Origin: Odontesthes bonariensis
Lineage: Eukaryota; Chordata; Actinopteri; Atheriniformes; Atherinopsidae
NCBI RefSeq assembly: GCF_027942865.1
Contig: NC_134520.1
Coordinates: 3,036,501-3,100,500 of the forward strand
Length of the DNA stretch: 64,000 nt
Direction: 5' to 3'
Shown: piece after piece, positions 52,601 through 62,135 of the stretch
Position numbering within the stretch: the first letter of the stretch is position 1
Layout of the letters: each line of letters begins with the position of its first letter
The notes under the pieces: generated by a model
What the model was told of the DNA's origin: nothing
Database searches by the model: none
What the model saw: only the letters and a program-made list of their open reading frames with translations
Translations under genes and position numbers: made by a program

Positions 52601-53410
52601 TAAGTCAGATAACCACTTGTTCCACTCAAGGATTGCAGCGGAGCATCTTTCATACTTTCTCTCAGTATGTTGAACCTTAAATCTGTTGGACCATAGCAGC
52701 AGAAAACCACAAGTGCTAATCCTGTAAGTTAAGAACAGGAAACTAAGGATATGGTGGTTTTATCAAATATTATCAAAATGATAAAATGTTAAAACAATTT
52801 TGCCTGGTCGGAAGAGTTTAAATTTTTACAACAACATTCAGGCGACATAACAGCGTGAATCAATCCTTCCTTTCAACAACAATTCAAACTGCAGATGGTG
52901 TCGGTCTGTGGGGAGTTTCTTGCCACATTTTTACACCTTTGCACCAACTGAGCATCAGTTCAATCCTTCCTGAGTGTCAATGGTGCGAATGCTCATCACT
53001 TCATAAACAGTGCAGACATCAACTTATGCCCACCACAAAAGTTCATAACATCTCAGAATTGGTTCTTAAACATAAGTGGGAGTTTGCTGCTCTCTCATAG
53101 CTGCAACAGTCCCCATAACCCAAAACAACACAGCCGTTTGGGAGAGAGAGTAAGAAAAGAAGCTTCTCATCTAAAAGGTTCTGCCCTTTAATCTGCTGAA
53201 ACTGTGCATTACTATAATGTCAGTGTACTGTAGTCCAAACTCTCTGAAGAGTTTACTCAGCATTTTAAGGCAGTGGGGATGCCAAACTGGAGTCAGAACT
53301 TGTAATAATTAAGAATGATAAATAGATTACAGTGTAAGTATAAGGGTATCAAAAGAAACATTATACGTAGAATTGAAAGAAAATTGAGTAAATGATACAT
53401 TTCTTACCAT
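41220..53410 (-). CDS. rabggta: Rab geranylgeranyltransferase subunit alpha
   Basis: Alpha subunit of the cytosolic heterodimer (with RABGGTB) that adds geranylgeranyl groups to C-terminal cysteines of Rab GTPases presented by REP. Coding exons, minus strand: 53410-53408, 52199-52089, 47389-47265, 47171-46984, 46846-46592, 46484-46401, 45089-45007, 44885-44790, 43347-43242, 43149-43098, 43016-42928, 42841-42753, 42659-42543, 42449-42336, 42180-42093, 41368-41220. Phases join throughout; 1749 nt, 582 residues (human 567). Residues 2-38 are a charged N-terminal helix starting HGRVKVKTT. Residues about 45-255 carry prenyltransferase-alpha repeats ([62 protein letters not shown]). An Ig-like insert spans about 256-370. 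The rest ends in leucine-rich repeats ([23 protein letters not shown]). A proline/serine-rich insert after HPE (about residues 190-215) looks longer than in human. Upstream neighbour of tgm1, same strand, as in human. Confidence 0.95.
47774..49350 (-). mobile_element. L2-type LINE copy B, in a rabggta intron
   Basis: Same subfamily as copy A and nearly identical where they overlap, but longer at the 5' side. Minus-strand landmarks: [69 protein letters not shown], then, after a short broken stretch, [15 protein letters not shown] and the C-terminal region [12 protein letters not shown] to [13 protein letters not shown]. Compared with copy A it lacks about 180 bases right after DTLC (junction near 48542-48546, corresponding to about 35572-35752). 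The frame stays open because the loss is a multiple of three. The 3' tail is the same TGCCT repeat (47774-47790 on the plus strand as GGCAA). Inserted in the same orientation as rabggta, in the 4.7 kb intron. Confidence 0.85.
49506..50137. mobile_element. MITE with TTAA target duplication (632 bp) inside a LINE
   Basis: Terminal inverted repeats AGCTGCAGTCT (left) and AGACTGCAGCT (right), flanked by TTAA at 49502-49505 and 50138-50141. The LINE reading frame runs up to the left TTAA (DIPSF) and continues in the same frame from the right TTAA ([10 protein letters not shown]), so the insertion point is read directly. It contains a 40-base A run (49591-49630). The interior resembles the MITE at 23574-23988. 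No transposase. Confidence 0.9.
49591..49630. repeat. 40-base poly(A) run
   Basis: An uninterrupted A homopolymer inside the MITE at 49506-50137. It is preceded by a short AT-rich stretch and is not at a LINE 3' end, so it is more likely a slippage-expanded tract than a retroposon tail. Confidence 0.9.
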
Positions 53411-53443
53411 CTTGCTAATGGTGGAGGAGACTCCCTCAGAATC
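53408..53443 (-). other. rabggta: rabggta exon 2: 33-nt leader plus start codon only
   Basis: Acceptor AACAG at 53448-53444, exon of 36 nt, then ATG directly followed by the donor GTAAGA (53407-53402). The methionine is the only coding triplet in the exon, and the next exon starts with the codon for His2. Confidence 0.8.
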
Positions 53444-53757
53444 CTGTTTAAATTAATCTAAAAAGGGTGACAGATATGGTTAGGCCCGAGTAATATTCAA
53501 ATAACACACACGTAAAAAGAGCAGAGGGACTTATAGAACAGTAACGACGACTAAATACTGTAGGCTAAAAGTATATAGATATACAAATTCGTAAACACCG
53601 TAGACAAAAAGCCCTGAGTTTTAACTTAGCTTGTTAATTAGCCCCGTTGTTAGTGAACAACACGGTGCAGCCCACCTTAACAGCAACCAGCGGAACAGGA
53701 CATAGTCTCATAGCTGTACAATGAACACCGCTCTATCCAGCCCACAAAAAAACTCAC

Positions 53758-53880
53758 CTGTTTTCTTGCGTGATGTAGCAGTTGTTTTTCAGAGTGCAGT
53801 TTGATTTGTCATTTCAGGCTCTGTCAACGACTACAATTCTTCATTTCCGTCTCATGAAATGTACGTCATAGAGAGCCTCC
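53758..53880 (-). promoter_or_regulatory. rabggta: rabggta untranslated exon 1 and TATA-less promoter
   Basis: Donor CAG/GTGAGT with the exon ending at 53758. Upstream (higher coordinates) there is no TATA box but a cluster of housekeeping-promoter motifs: ACTACAATTC (53830-53839, a ZNF143/SBS-like core on the plus strand), an ETS-like ACGGAAATG on the minus strand (53843-53851) and a CRE-like TGACGTAC (53868-53861). The start of transcription is not fixed. The combination fits a broadly expressed gene. Confidence 0.5.
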
Positions 53881-53949
53881 TCCTCACAGCCGCGATGTGT
53901 TGTGGCTCTCTAGTGGAGAAAATGGCGCAAAGCAGCGACGGGACAATAA

Positions 53950-54985
53950 AACACATAATAAACACTCTGCCTGTGATTTGTTATTACTCGGGTGTGTTTC
54001 ATTGCTTCATTGGTGCAGGGATAAGATATCTAGGTTTGCTTCTACAATTTGAGTTTGAGTCTGTAATTGCCAATGGTCAAGATGAGAGAAACTGTGCCAA
54101 TAAAAGTCAAGGAAGCTATTACGAGGCTAAAAAAAAAAAGACTAAAACCTACAGAGACCTAGGTCAAACCTGAGGATTACCGAAATCAACTGTCTGGAAG
54201 ATTATTAAGAAGGAAGAATACACCAGTGAGCTCTTTTATAGCAAAGGGACTGGTAGGCCAAATAAGACCCCTGCTGCGCATGACAGAAGAATGTTTACTA
54301 TGGTAAAGAAAAATACCTAAAAACCTGTCCTACAGATCAGAAACGGTCTTCAGGAGGCAGGTGTGTCTTTGTCAGAGACGACTATCCACAGAAGACTTCA
54401 TGAGCACAAATACAGACGCAACACTGCAAGATGCAAACCACTAGTTAGTCACAACGGCAGGATGGGCAGATTACAGTTTGTGGAAAAGTGATTAAAGGAG
54501 CCTGTAGAATTCTGGAAAAAGGTGTCATAGACGAGACCAAGCTGAACCGGTATCAAAGTGATGGCAAGAAGAAAGTGTGGAGACGAAAAGGAGCTGCCTA
54601 AGATCCTAAGCATAGCAGCTCCTCTGTTAAACATGGTGGTGTGGGTGTTATGGCTTGGGCATGTAGGCTGCCACAGGTACTGGCACACTTATCTTCATTG
54701 ATGATGGAACTGCTGATGGCAGCTGCACAATTAATTCTGAGGTGTACAGAAGCATCTGATGAACTCAAGTTCCTGTAAATGCCTCCAAACTGATTGGATG
54801 GCTTTGAATCATTGAACAAGCAGGGGTTGAAGGTGGCTGCAGGAGAGGCTTGGCAGAGCATCACCAGAGAAGATACTCAGCAACTGGGGATGTCATCAAT
54901 CGCCAACTTCAAGCAGACATTGCGTGAAAGAGATATGCAACAAAATACATGAATGCTTTAACCTATCATAACATTATAAAGGGCA
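53950..54985 (+). pseudogene. Tc1-like transposase, decayed
   Basis: From the ATG at 54082 (MRETVPIKVKEAITRLK) the frame follows the family's helix-turn-helix region (KTYRDLGQT, then PKSTVWKIIKKEEYT, GTGRPNKTPAAHDRRMF). After stops and frameshifts come ETTIHRRLHEHKYRRN, GRLQFVEK and FWKKVS, and degraded catalytic-core segments to about 54950. Many stops make it non-functional. Terminal repeats were not clearly identified, so the outer limits are estimates. Confidence 0.75.
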
Positions 54986-54987
54986 GT

Positions 54988-55735
54988 GTATGATGATTTA
55001 CCATCTCAGAAACATCAACAGAATTAAAGGTTTTCTCTCCCAAAAAGACCAGGAGAAACTCCTCCATGCATTCATCTCCAGTAGACTCCATCACTGTAAT
55101 GCTCTTTTAACTGGACTTCCCAAAAAGAGCATTAAACATCTGCAGCTCATCCAGAACGCTGCTGCTGGAGTTTTAACCCGGGCTAAGAGATCTGAACACA
55201 TCACACCAGTTTTAAAATCTTTACACTGGCTTCCAGTCAGTCACAGAATAGATTTTAAAAGCCTGCTGATGGTTTACAATCCCAGAACGGTTTAGGCCCA
55301 AAATACATCTGTGATATGTTCAGAGAATATAAAGCCAGCAGAGCTCTTAGATCCAAGGACTCAGGTCAGCTGGTCCAGTCCAGAGTCCAGACTAAACATG
55401 GAGAAGCAGCATTTAGCTGTTATGCTGCAAACAAGTGGAACAAACTGCCAGTGGAGATTAAACTTTCACCAAATGGAGACATTTTTAAATCCAGGTTAAA
55501 AACATTTCTGTTCTCATGTGTCTATGCATGAAATCTGCACGATATCTTTTAATTTATCTGGACTGTTGCTTGTTTTTAAATTCATTTAAATTATTTTATT
55601 TGTTTCTCTTTATATTCTTTTATGTATTTTTAATGCTTCTTGCACTCCCCGCTGCAATGCTTTTATTTTATGTAAAGCACTTTGAATTGTTTTGTACATG
55701 AAGTGTGCTATATAAATAAATTTGATTTGATGAAA
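54988..55735 (+). mobile_element. L2-type LINE 3' fragment
   Basis: Begins inside the C-terminal region of the reverse transcriptase: YHLRNINRIKGFLSQKDQEK, FISSRLHHCNALLTGLPKK, LIQNAAAGVLTRAKRSEH and LHWLPVSHRIDFK. A frameshift near 55285 follows, then KHGEAAFSCYAANKWN and RLKTFLFSC. The 3' end has GCTATATAAATAAATTTG with the TTTGATTTGATG tail typical of this LINE group. It is a different subfamily from copies A and B and abuts the Tc1 remnant. Confidence 0.8.
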
Positions 55736-56100
55736 TCTGTTGGTAAGTTTGTTTTAGAATTTATTTAATTTAAATTAAAAAAATTAAATATTTTCATTTT
55801 CAAACTATAAAAAATTCTTAGTTATATCCTTACAACTACAAAGGTTTTCACTAAGGATTTGTAAAAACATAAAAAACATAGATGTGATACTGAACATGGT
55901 CAAATTTATTGTCATATGTATCTGGTCAAATTTCACCCTTGTCAACAGTGGTATCTGTCCATAACTTTGCCTGATCAATATATCAGATATATTATTATGA
56001 TGTGTTTTACATGCATGAATGCCTTGGTTGTTGTAGAAAAACAAAGCAAGATCTAATTTTGTTTTCTTTTGACACTAGCGATTTCTTCACACAAGACATC

Positions 56101-57640
56101 ATGTCAAAGTCAAAGTCAGCTTTATTTGTCAGATCTGTACACGTACAGGACATATGCAGGCTTGAAATGACGTTTCTCTCCAGCTCAATAGTTCAGCGCA
56201 GCGATTGCATTTAACTTAAGTTAACACTTTAATACAATAAACTAAACTATGGTGACCGGTAATGTGACAGCACAATGTGGATATATATATATACAAGGTC
56301 TCTGATATTGACATCAGAGTAAAGTGGCGTAGGCAGAAGTAAGTAGAATAAAATAAAATAAATTAAATATGTTTATGTGCAAATATATACAGGATGAGGT
56401 TAGAAAGGCAGAGCAGGGAGGGAGTTGATCCTCCTGACTGCCTGGTGAACGAAGCTGTCCCTCAGTCTGCTGGTTCTGGCTCAGAGGCTCCTCAGTCTCC
56501 TCCCTGATGGCAGCAGGCTGAAGAAGCCGTACAGAGGGTGTGTAAGATCGCCCGCTATGCTGAGGGCCTTTCGAGTGAGGCGGGTGTTATGAAGGTCCTG
56601 AAGAGAAGGGAATGAGGTGCCGACAATCTTCTCAGCTGCTCTCACAATGCGCTGGAGGGACTTGCGACAGGATGCTGTGCAGTTGCCGTACCACACTGTG
56701 ATGCAGCTGGTCATGATGCTCTCGATGGCGCCTTTGTAAAAGGTGCACAAGATGGAAGTTGGAGCTCTGGCTCTTTTCAGCTTGCGGAGAAAGTATAGGC
56801 GCTGGTGGGCCTTCTTGGCCAGTGATGCAGTGTTCATACTCCAGGACAGGTCCTCCGAGATGTCTACACCCAGGAACCTGGTGCTACTCACTCTCTCCAC
56901 AGCAGTACCATTGATGGTTAGAGGAGCATGCTGGTAGGGCAGCTTCCTGAAATTCACAACCATCTCCTTTGTTTTTTCCACATTCAGAGAAAGATTGTTG
57001 TGTCCACACCACTGGACCAGGCGGCTCACCTCACTCCTGTAGTTTGTCTCGTCGTTTTTGTTTATGAGACCCACTACAGTCGTATCGTCCGCAAACTTGA
57101 AGAAGAAGTTGGAGCTGTTTGTTGGATCGCAGTCATGTGTCAGCAGAGTAAATAGAAGGGGGCTCAGCACGCATCCTTGGGGTACGATGGTACTGGATGA
57201 GTTGTTGCCGACCCGTACTTCCTGTGGTCTTCCAGTCAGAAAGTCTAACAGCCAGTTGCACATTGAGGCACTGAGCCCTTGACTGTCCAGTTTCTGAATA
57301 AGTTGTTGGGGAATGATAGTGTTAAATGCCGAGCTGAAATCAATAAATAGCATTCTGACATAAGAGTCCTTAGTGTCTAAATGAGTGAGAGCTGTGTGTA
57401 GGGCAGTTGAGATGGCATCATCGGTGGAACGATTTGGCCGATATGCAAATTGGAAAGGATCCAGAGTGGCAGGAAGGACGGATTTGGTGTGTTGCATGAC
57501 TAGTCTTTCAAAGCACTTCATGGCGATGGGGGTGAGTGCTACTGGCCGATAGTCATTCAGAGAGGAGGGTGATGCCTTCTTCGGTACAGGGATGTCAGGG
57601 GAACAGCATGAGCATCACTGTATGTACCTGTTTGACATCC
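56101..57640 (-). mobile_element. Rex/CR1-like LINE with long reverse-transcriptase frame
   Basis: Minus-strand frame from about 57600 ([32 protein letters not shown]) through [55 protein letters not shown] (catalytic FADD box), [29 protein letters not shown] and [10 protein letters not shown] to [14 protein letters not shown] (about 56481) interrupts it; the same frame continues with RTSRLRDSFVHQAV and ends near 56410, so this is a single late stop, probably a CGA to TGA change. The 3' end carries the GACTTTGACTTTGACAT tail (plus strand 56101-56118). It is 5'-truncated. Clade name is by motif resemblance. Confidence 0.8.
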
Positions 57641-57877
57641 CCTCCTCCTCCAAAGTATGATAACAAAATAATAAAGTCTCATTTATCATATGAAACAAGA
57701 AACCATGAGAACAGACACTGTTTATTACTGTTTATCTAATAGAAGAATAATAGAAGAATAAGGAGGCAGAAACTGTTGAATGATGTTACATGACAAAGAG
57801 AATATAAGTACAAGTACATACTGTAATATATTATTATAAACTGTATAATATAAGTACATACTGTAATATATTATTAT
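57641..57877. other. AT-rich spacer with short local duplications
   Basis: The phrase ATAAGTACATACTGTAATATATTATTA is repeated in overlapping form near 57805-57877, in segments such as AAGTACATACTGTAATATAT. No gene. Confidence 0.5.
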
Positions 57878-58283
57878 TAGGGCTGGGCAACGATTAAAAT
57901 TTTTAATCTAATTAACCACGGGATTTCCCTGATTAATCACGATTAATCGCATTAGTACGCAAAATCCAAAAATTAATTCAAAAGTAGTGTATAGCCTTTA
58001 GCATTTAGTTTTATTTTAAAACTGTCGACTCCACCGTCTGGAAGAACTTTGAAATAAAATGGCCAAGTAAAAGTTCCGTACCCTTCTCCAAGTTTGGTGG
58101 ATCCGCCGATTACTTTATTTTCCGGTTCCGCAGCAGACAGCAGCAGACTTAATAAATAAAAGCCTGTGAGCCACAGACTTTTACAATAATAAAACCTGCG
58201 TTAATCTGCGGTAAAATAGTTATCGGCGTTAGATAATTAACATGTCAACGCGATAATAATGCGTTGACATGTTGACAGCCCTA
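57878..58283. mobile_element. hAT-type MITE (406 bp) with 8-bp target duplication
   Basis: Begins TAGGGCTGGGCAACGATTAA and ends with GTTGACAGCCCTA, inverted repeats of each other at the termini. The flanking octamers ATTATTAT at 57870-57877 and 58284-58291 are identical, although the sequence is low-complexity. Near the right end TGTCAACGCG and CGTTGACA form an inner inverted repeat. No coding capacity. Confidence 0.8.
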
Positions 58284-59030
58284 ATTATTATAATATAAGT
58301 GTATACTGTATATATTCTGATATCAAAATGTAAAGCTGTGAGAAACCATTTATAAAAGTAATCAGGTTGGTGTTTAATACAGGAAAACTCTAAGCACCCC
58401 ATGGCAATAAATGATGAATATTTTATCTTTGCTTTTGTAAAAAAAATACATCAAATGATTTTATTAAAATCTCAGTAGGAGAATTCTGTAGTTCCTATAT
58501 GAACATGAATGCAATGACAGAGTTTCCATATATTCTTCTTTTTAACCTCAATGACTTTCTTGCAGATAGAATAAAACCAAATTCAAGAAAAGTCATCTCT
58601 AAGCCACATTCAGGGTCTTTAGTCCATTCCAACAGCAATCATGTCATTGAATGTTTGTTATAGCACGTGGATGATGTACGATGTTCTGTACAATAGATTA
58701 TGAATAAAGCTTTTCCATCAAGAATCATTTTTCTTTTTCTCTTTGCTGTACTCAGAGGCACAGGCATCAGCAAAGCCGAAGCCCGCAGAGCCAGTGTTCC
58801 CATCATAGTTTGTAGCACCAACTCTTTTTTTTTTTTTTTCGAGCAGGACCATCAGGAGCATCTGCAAAAAGGTGAATGAAGAAAAAAACACGAACAAAAA
58901 AAAAGAAACAAACAGCAACAATATCGCCAACAACAAGCATATGAAAACTAACTTAACTGAATATTTCTAAAGTCACAAAGTGACATCACAACTGTAGAGT
59001 GAGCGTGCGACTGAATGAGTGGCTGTGCAT

Positions 59031-59045
59031 ATGTGTGTATCTGTT

Positions 59046-59088
<43 letters not shown>

Positions 59089-59097
59089 CTGTTTGTG

Positions 59098-59135
<38 letters not shown>

Positions 59136-59190
59136 TGTATATGTGTGTATCTGTTTGAGTGGGTGGGTGTGTGTATGTGTGTGCAAACTT
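59031..59190. repeat. (GT)n-rich microsatellite
   Basis: About 150 bases of GT repeats interrupted by ATCTGTTT units. The apparent reading frames of alternating His/Thr or Val/Cys here are artefacts of the repeat. Confidence 0.95.
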
Positions 59191-60044
59191 GCTTATATAT
59201 TTGAAATTTACATATAATCTCCAACATGCATAAAGTTGTTATTGGCAGACAACTCTTTGCCACGGTGCAGGCTGGTTAATGTCAACACCTTTGCATAGAA
59301 ACAACCTTTCTTAAAGCTACAAGTGGCATTCTTTGAGCACTGATGCCAACATATGTACCACTGTTGATATAAGTACATCCTTTGTTCAAATCCAGCATTT
59401 AGTTAGACGGGGCTGAGGTGGTGGATGGGTCAAACACCAGTTGTGCTGCCTTAAAATGTTAAAAATGTTAAGTTAAATAAGTATATATTTGAGAAGACCT
59501 AAAGTTTAAAAGGTCTATATTCCTTGGTTATGTCAAACTTTCTCAGAGTGAGTGCTCTCTTTTTTGGTTATAGAAACCGCGTAGGTGTGAGCGCTCTGTT
59601 CTTGTCTGTGGTGCTGAGACGTGCAGTTGAGCTTCGTTGAGCAAAGAGGAGCAAAGCAGACAGCTGCTAAATCATATTGTTGACGTGTTTTTGACGCTTT
59701 TGCCTTGGAGAATATTCATCTTGTAAGTACTGCTGTATATGATGGACACTTAATTTATTATGGTGGTGAAAAAATGTATTCTGCTAGTTTTCAGTAGATG
59801 CTAACTCGTTTCATTTTCATTGAGCTCGGTTGCTAATCGAAACTTAGTTATACAACGCTTTGCTTGTACAGTGTTTAACAATTGTGTTTCTGTCTGTAAT
59901 CATTTTCAGTGTACAAAAAACAAATGAGAAAGAAGACAAGAGGACTTCATTAAAATACGAGAAAAGTCAAGCCTTGTGGTTTATTGAAGGATTTTTAATT
60001 GTTAGCTGGCTGTCTAGCTGTGCACAAGCAAACGCACTGCGAGG

Positions 60045-60077
60045 ACAGCACACCAGTCCATGAGACTGGTGTGCTGT
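60045..60077. repeat. hairpin, 14-bp perfect arms
   Basis: ACAGCACACCAGTC (60045-60058), a five-base loop CATGA, then the exact complement GACTGGTGTGCTGT (60064-60077). Confidence 0.85.
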
Positions 60078-61106
60078 GTATCCAGTGGCGGTCCGACACT
60101 GATTTACGCCTGGCGCCCCCAACCCCCCTACTGCTCACAGAGAGATGTTGCACTTCACTGTGCGTTGTGGTGGGAGCATCGGTGTAGTGTAGTGTTAGGT
60201 TAGCAGACTGACCTGTCATTATTTCCTTCTCTCTCCGTTTTCACCCATTTGGTCCATCACCACCTGTAATACTGTGCTGGCTCATTCTGTCTTCTTCACT
60301 TTCCCATTAGTACTATCAGAGCCGGCCCGAGGCATAAGCGAACTATGCGGTGGCTTGGGGCCCCCAAACTTTCATGGGGGCCCCCGAGAGGACTCCCTAC
60401 AGGGTGAGCACCGACCGCGATGAAGAACGCCATCTGTATCTGACTTCTCAGTGACCTATATTTTTCAACCGAGTGATTCATCCTGTCTACACAATCTTTG
60501 TTTTCCCCCTTGCTCTGCGTACCGGTCACGTGACCGTAGCCAGCCAATTAGCTGGCTATATTACCGTCAGTCAGGAAGTGCCGGGAAATACGAGAGAAGC
60601 CTTGATTCGTTTGCTGCAGGTACGGCTATTAACTTGTTTTACTTTGTTCTTCGCCTTTATTGAGCACTGATCTCTTATACTATGCATTACCTAATCGTAG
60701 GAGCCGAGTTACCATGTCCCAAAGTGCTAAATAGGAGTGTTGGTTTAACAAAACGCGTGGAATTGGTAAGCTTTGCATTTGTTTGCATCTTAGTTTAGCA
60801 TTAGCCGCTCCCTGTGTTTTAATGGGTCCGGTTAGCATTGTTAACACTTATGCCAACGTTCTACACTTGTTTTGCACTTATTATGATCTAAACTTAATCC
60901 CGATCATGTTGATTTGGACAATACATCGATTTAATACTGTTTAACTATTTCTAGGTACATCGTGGCATTTTTAGCCTTAACATTGTGTCATATTGACTGT
61001 TTCCAAGCATTAGCACTTTAGATGCTGTCTGCTGTCAAACTTTTAAATGTATTGAATGTGTATTAGCACTGTGCACTTTCTAATTGAATGTAAATTATTT
61101 TATTAA

Positions 61107-62135
61107 AGGGACATTATGTAATTTCTTCCCCCATCTAGTGGTGCAATTTTATTTTGCAAAGTCGAATGAATTTGCTCTCTAGCGCCTCACGTTTTCAAAT
61201 GTGCGCTGCAACTTCTTGAACTACGGCAAGCGGAATGTGTCAAGATTCAAGAAGCTATAGCTTCAGACTCAAGGTCCATACATACAAAAAGAAATCAAGA
61301 CACACAGTACAAAGGATTACATAACACACATACAACAACACTATAAATACAGATGACAGATAACATGTCAGATAACATAAGTTGACATAGCCTTTGGTGT
61401 GCAAGCAATGCAATTAGTCATATTCCGGGAGTTACTGGAAGTGACGTCGACGCAGCGTTAGCATTAGCAGCGTTAGCAATAGGAGCATTAGCGGCGGTAA
61501 ATAAACTCCCGGTAAACTTACAAACTTTCTAATGCCTCGTTTTGTGAGTTAAGAGCCAATGTGTACTACGGCAGAAGTTTGGTAACAATCAATGCATTAT
61601 TAGTGGGATAATTTACGAGATAAAATCTATTTAGCATTTTTTAATTATTTATTTTTTTTTAACTTTATTAGTAAATCAACAAAATAACAGTTTGCAAATG
61701 TGAGCATAACGCCAAAAAGAAGATAGCCAGGGGGAGCATAGAATAATAATAAAAAGAAGAAGATGACCTTCATGATGCACTTACAAAAATAAAGCTAATG
61801 AACACAAAGACATATGTGCCAAGGAATAAAATCTATTTAGCATTAGCGGCTGTAATAAGCCATTTGGCGGAAATGACGCCATTGGCCTGGCGGGGAAATC
61901 GCGATTCGAAGTGCTTTATGTCCCTCTCGGCACTTCGTCGTTTTTCATAGACCGGAAGGACATGGCAGCCTCCATAGAGCGGGCAAGCTCTATGTAGATA
62001 CAGACAAGTTATTCTTCACTCAGGAGGATAAGTGAGATTTTTGACAGTGATCATTTTACACCAATGAGGACTAACTTATGAATGAATATGTTGATTTGAG
62101 CTAATAAATGACTTAATTTATTACATAGTGTCCCT
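61107..62135. mobile_element. MITE with TTAA target duplication, nested in the hAT element
   Basis: Left end AGGGACATTATGTAAT and complement of the right end AGGGACACTATGTAAT are inverted repeats, flanked by TTAA at 61103-61106 and 62136-62139. It contains CpG-rich segments (for example GTGACGTCGACGCAGCG near 61441) and a retroposed insertion (61639-61825). No transposase. Fourth TTAA-flanked element in the window. Confidence 0.85.
61639..61825 (-). mobile_element. short retroposed fragment with 19-bp target duplication
   Basis: ATAAAATCTATTTAGCATT occurs at 61620-61638 and again, exactly, at 61826-61844. The 187 bases between them, read on the minus strand, end with CTAATAAAG and then an A-rich tail. 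This is the signature of LINE-driven retroposition of a polyadenylated RNA. The source (a LINE 3' end or a host mRNA 3' UTR) was not recognised. Confidence 0.85.

Larger units (their letters stand above)
58292..60316. other. non-coding; microsatellite and possible transposon end
   Basis: A GT microsatellite at 59031-59190 and a hairpin at 60045-60077 are listed separately. CAGTGGCGGTCCG near 60084 resembles a hAT terminus, but no partner end was found. A donor-like GTAAGT near 59719 follows a GC-richer block (59570-59718), and an acceptor-like TTTTCAG lies near 59910; these could be untranslated exons of an unknown transcript, without other support. Confidence 0.35.

Noticed and set aside
53859..54173. 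Plus-strand 104-codon frame beginning near the rabggta promoter
   Set aside because: It runs from promoter sequence into the Tc1 remnant in a frame that does not match the transposase; no domain, no splice context.
58973..59263. Open frames of repeated His-Thr or Val-Cys
   Set aside because: They are translations of the GT microsatellite in several frames on both strands; no gene.
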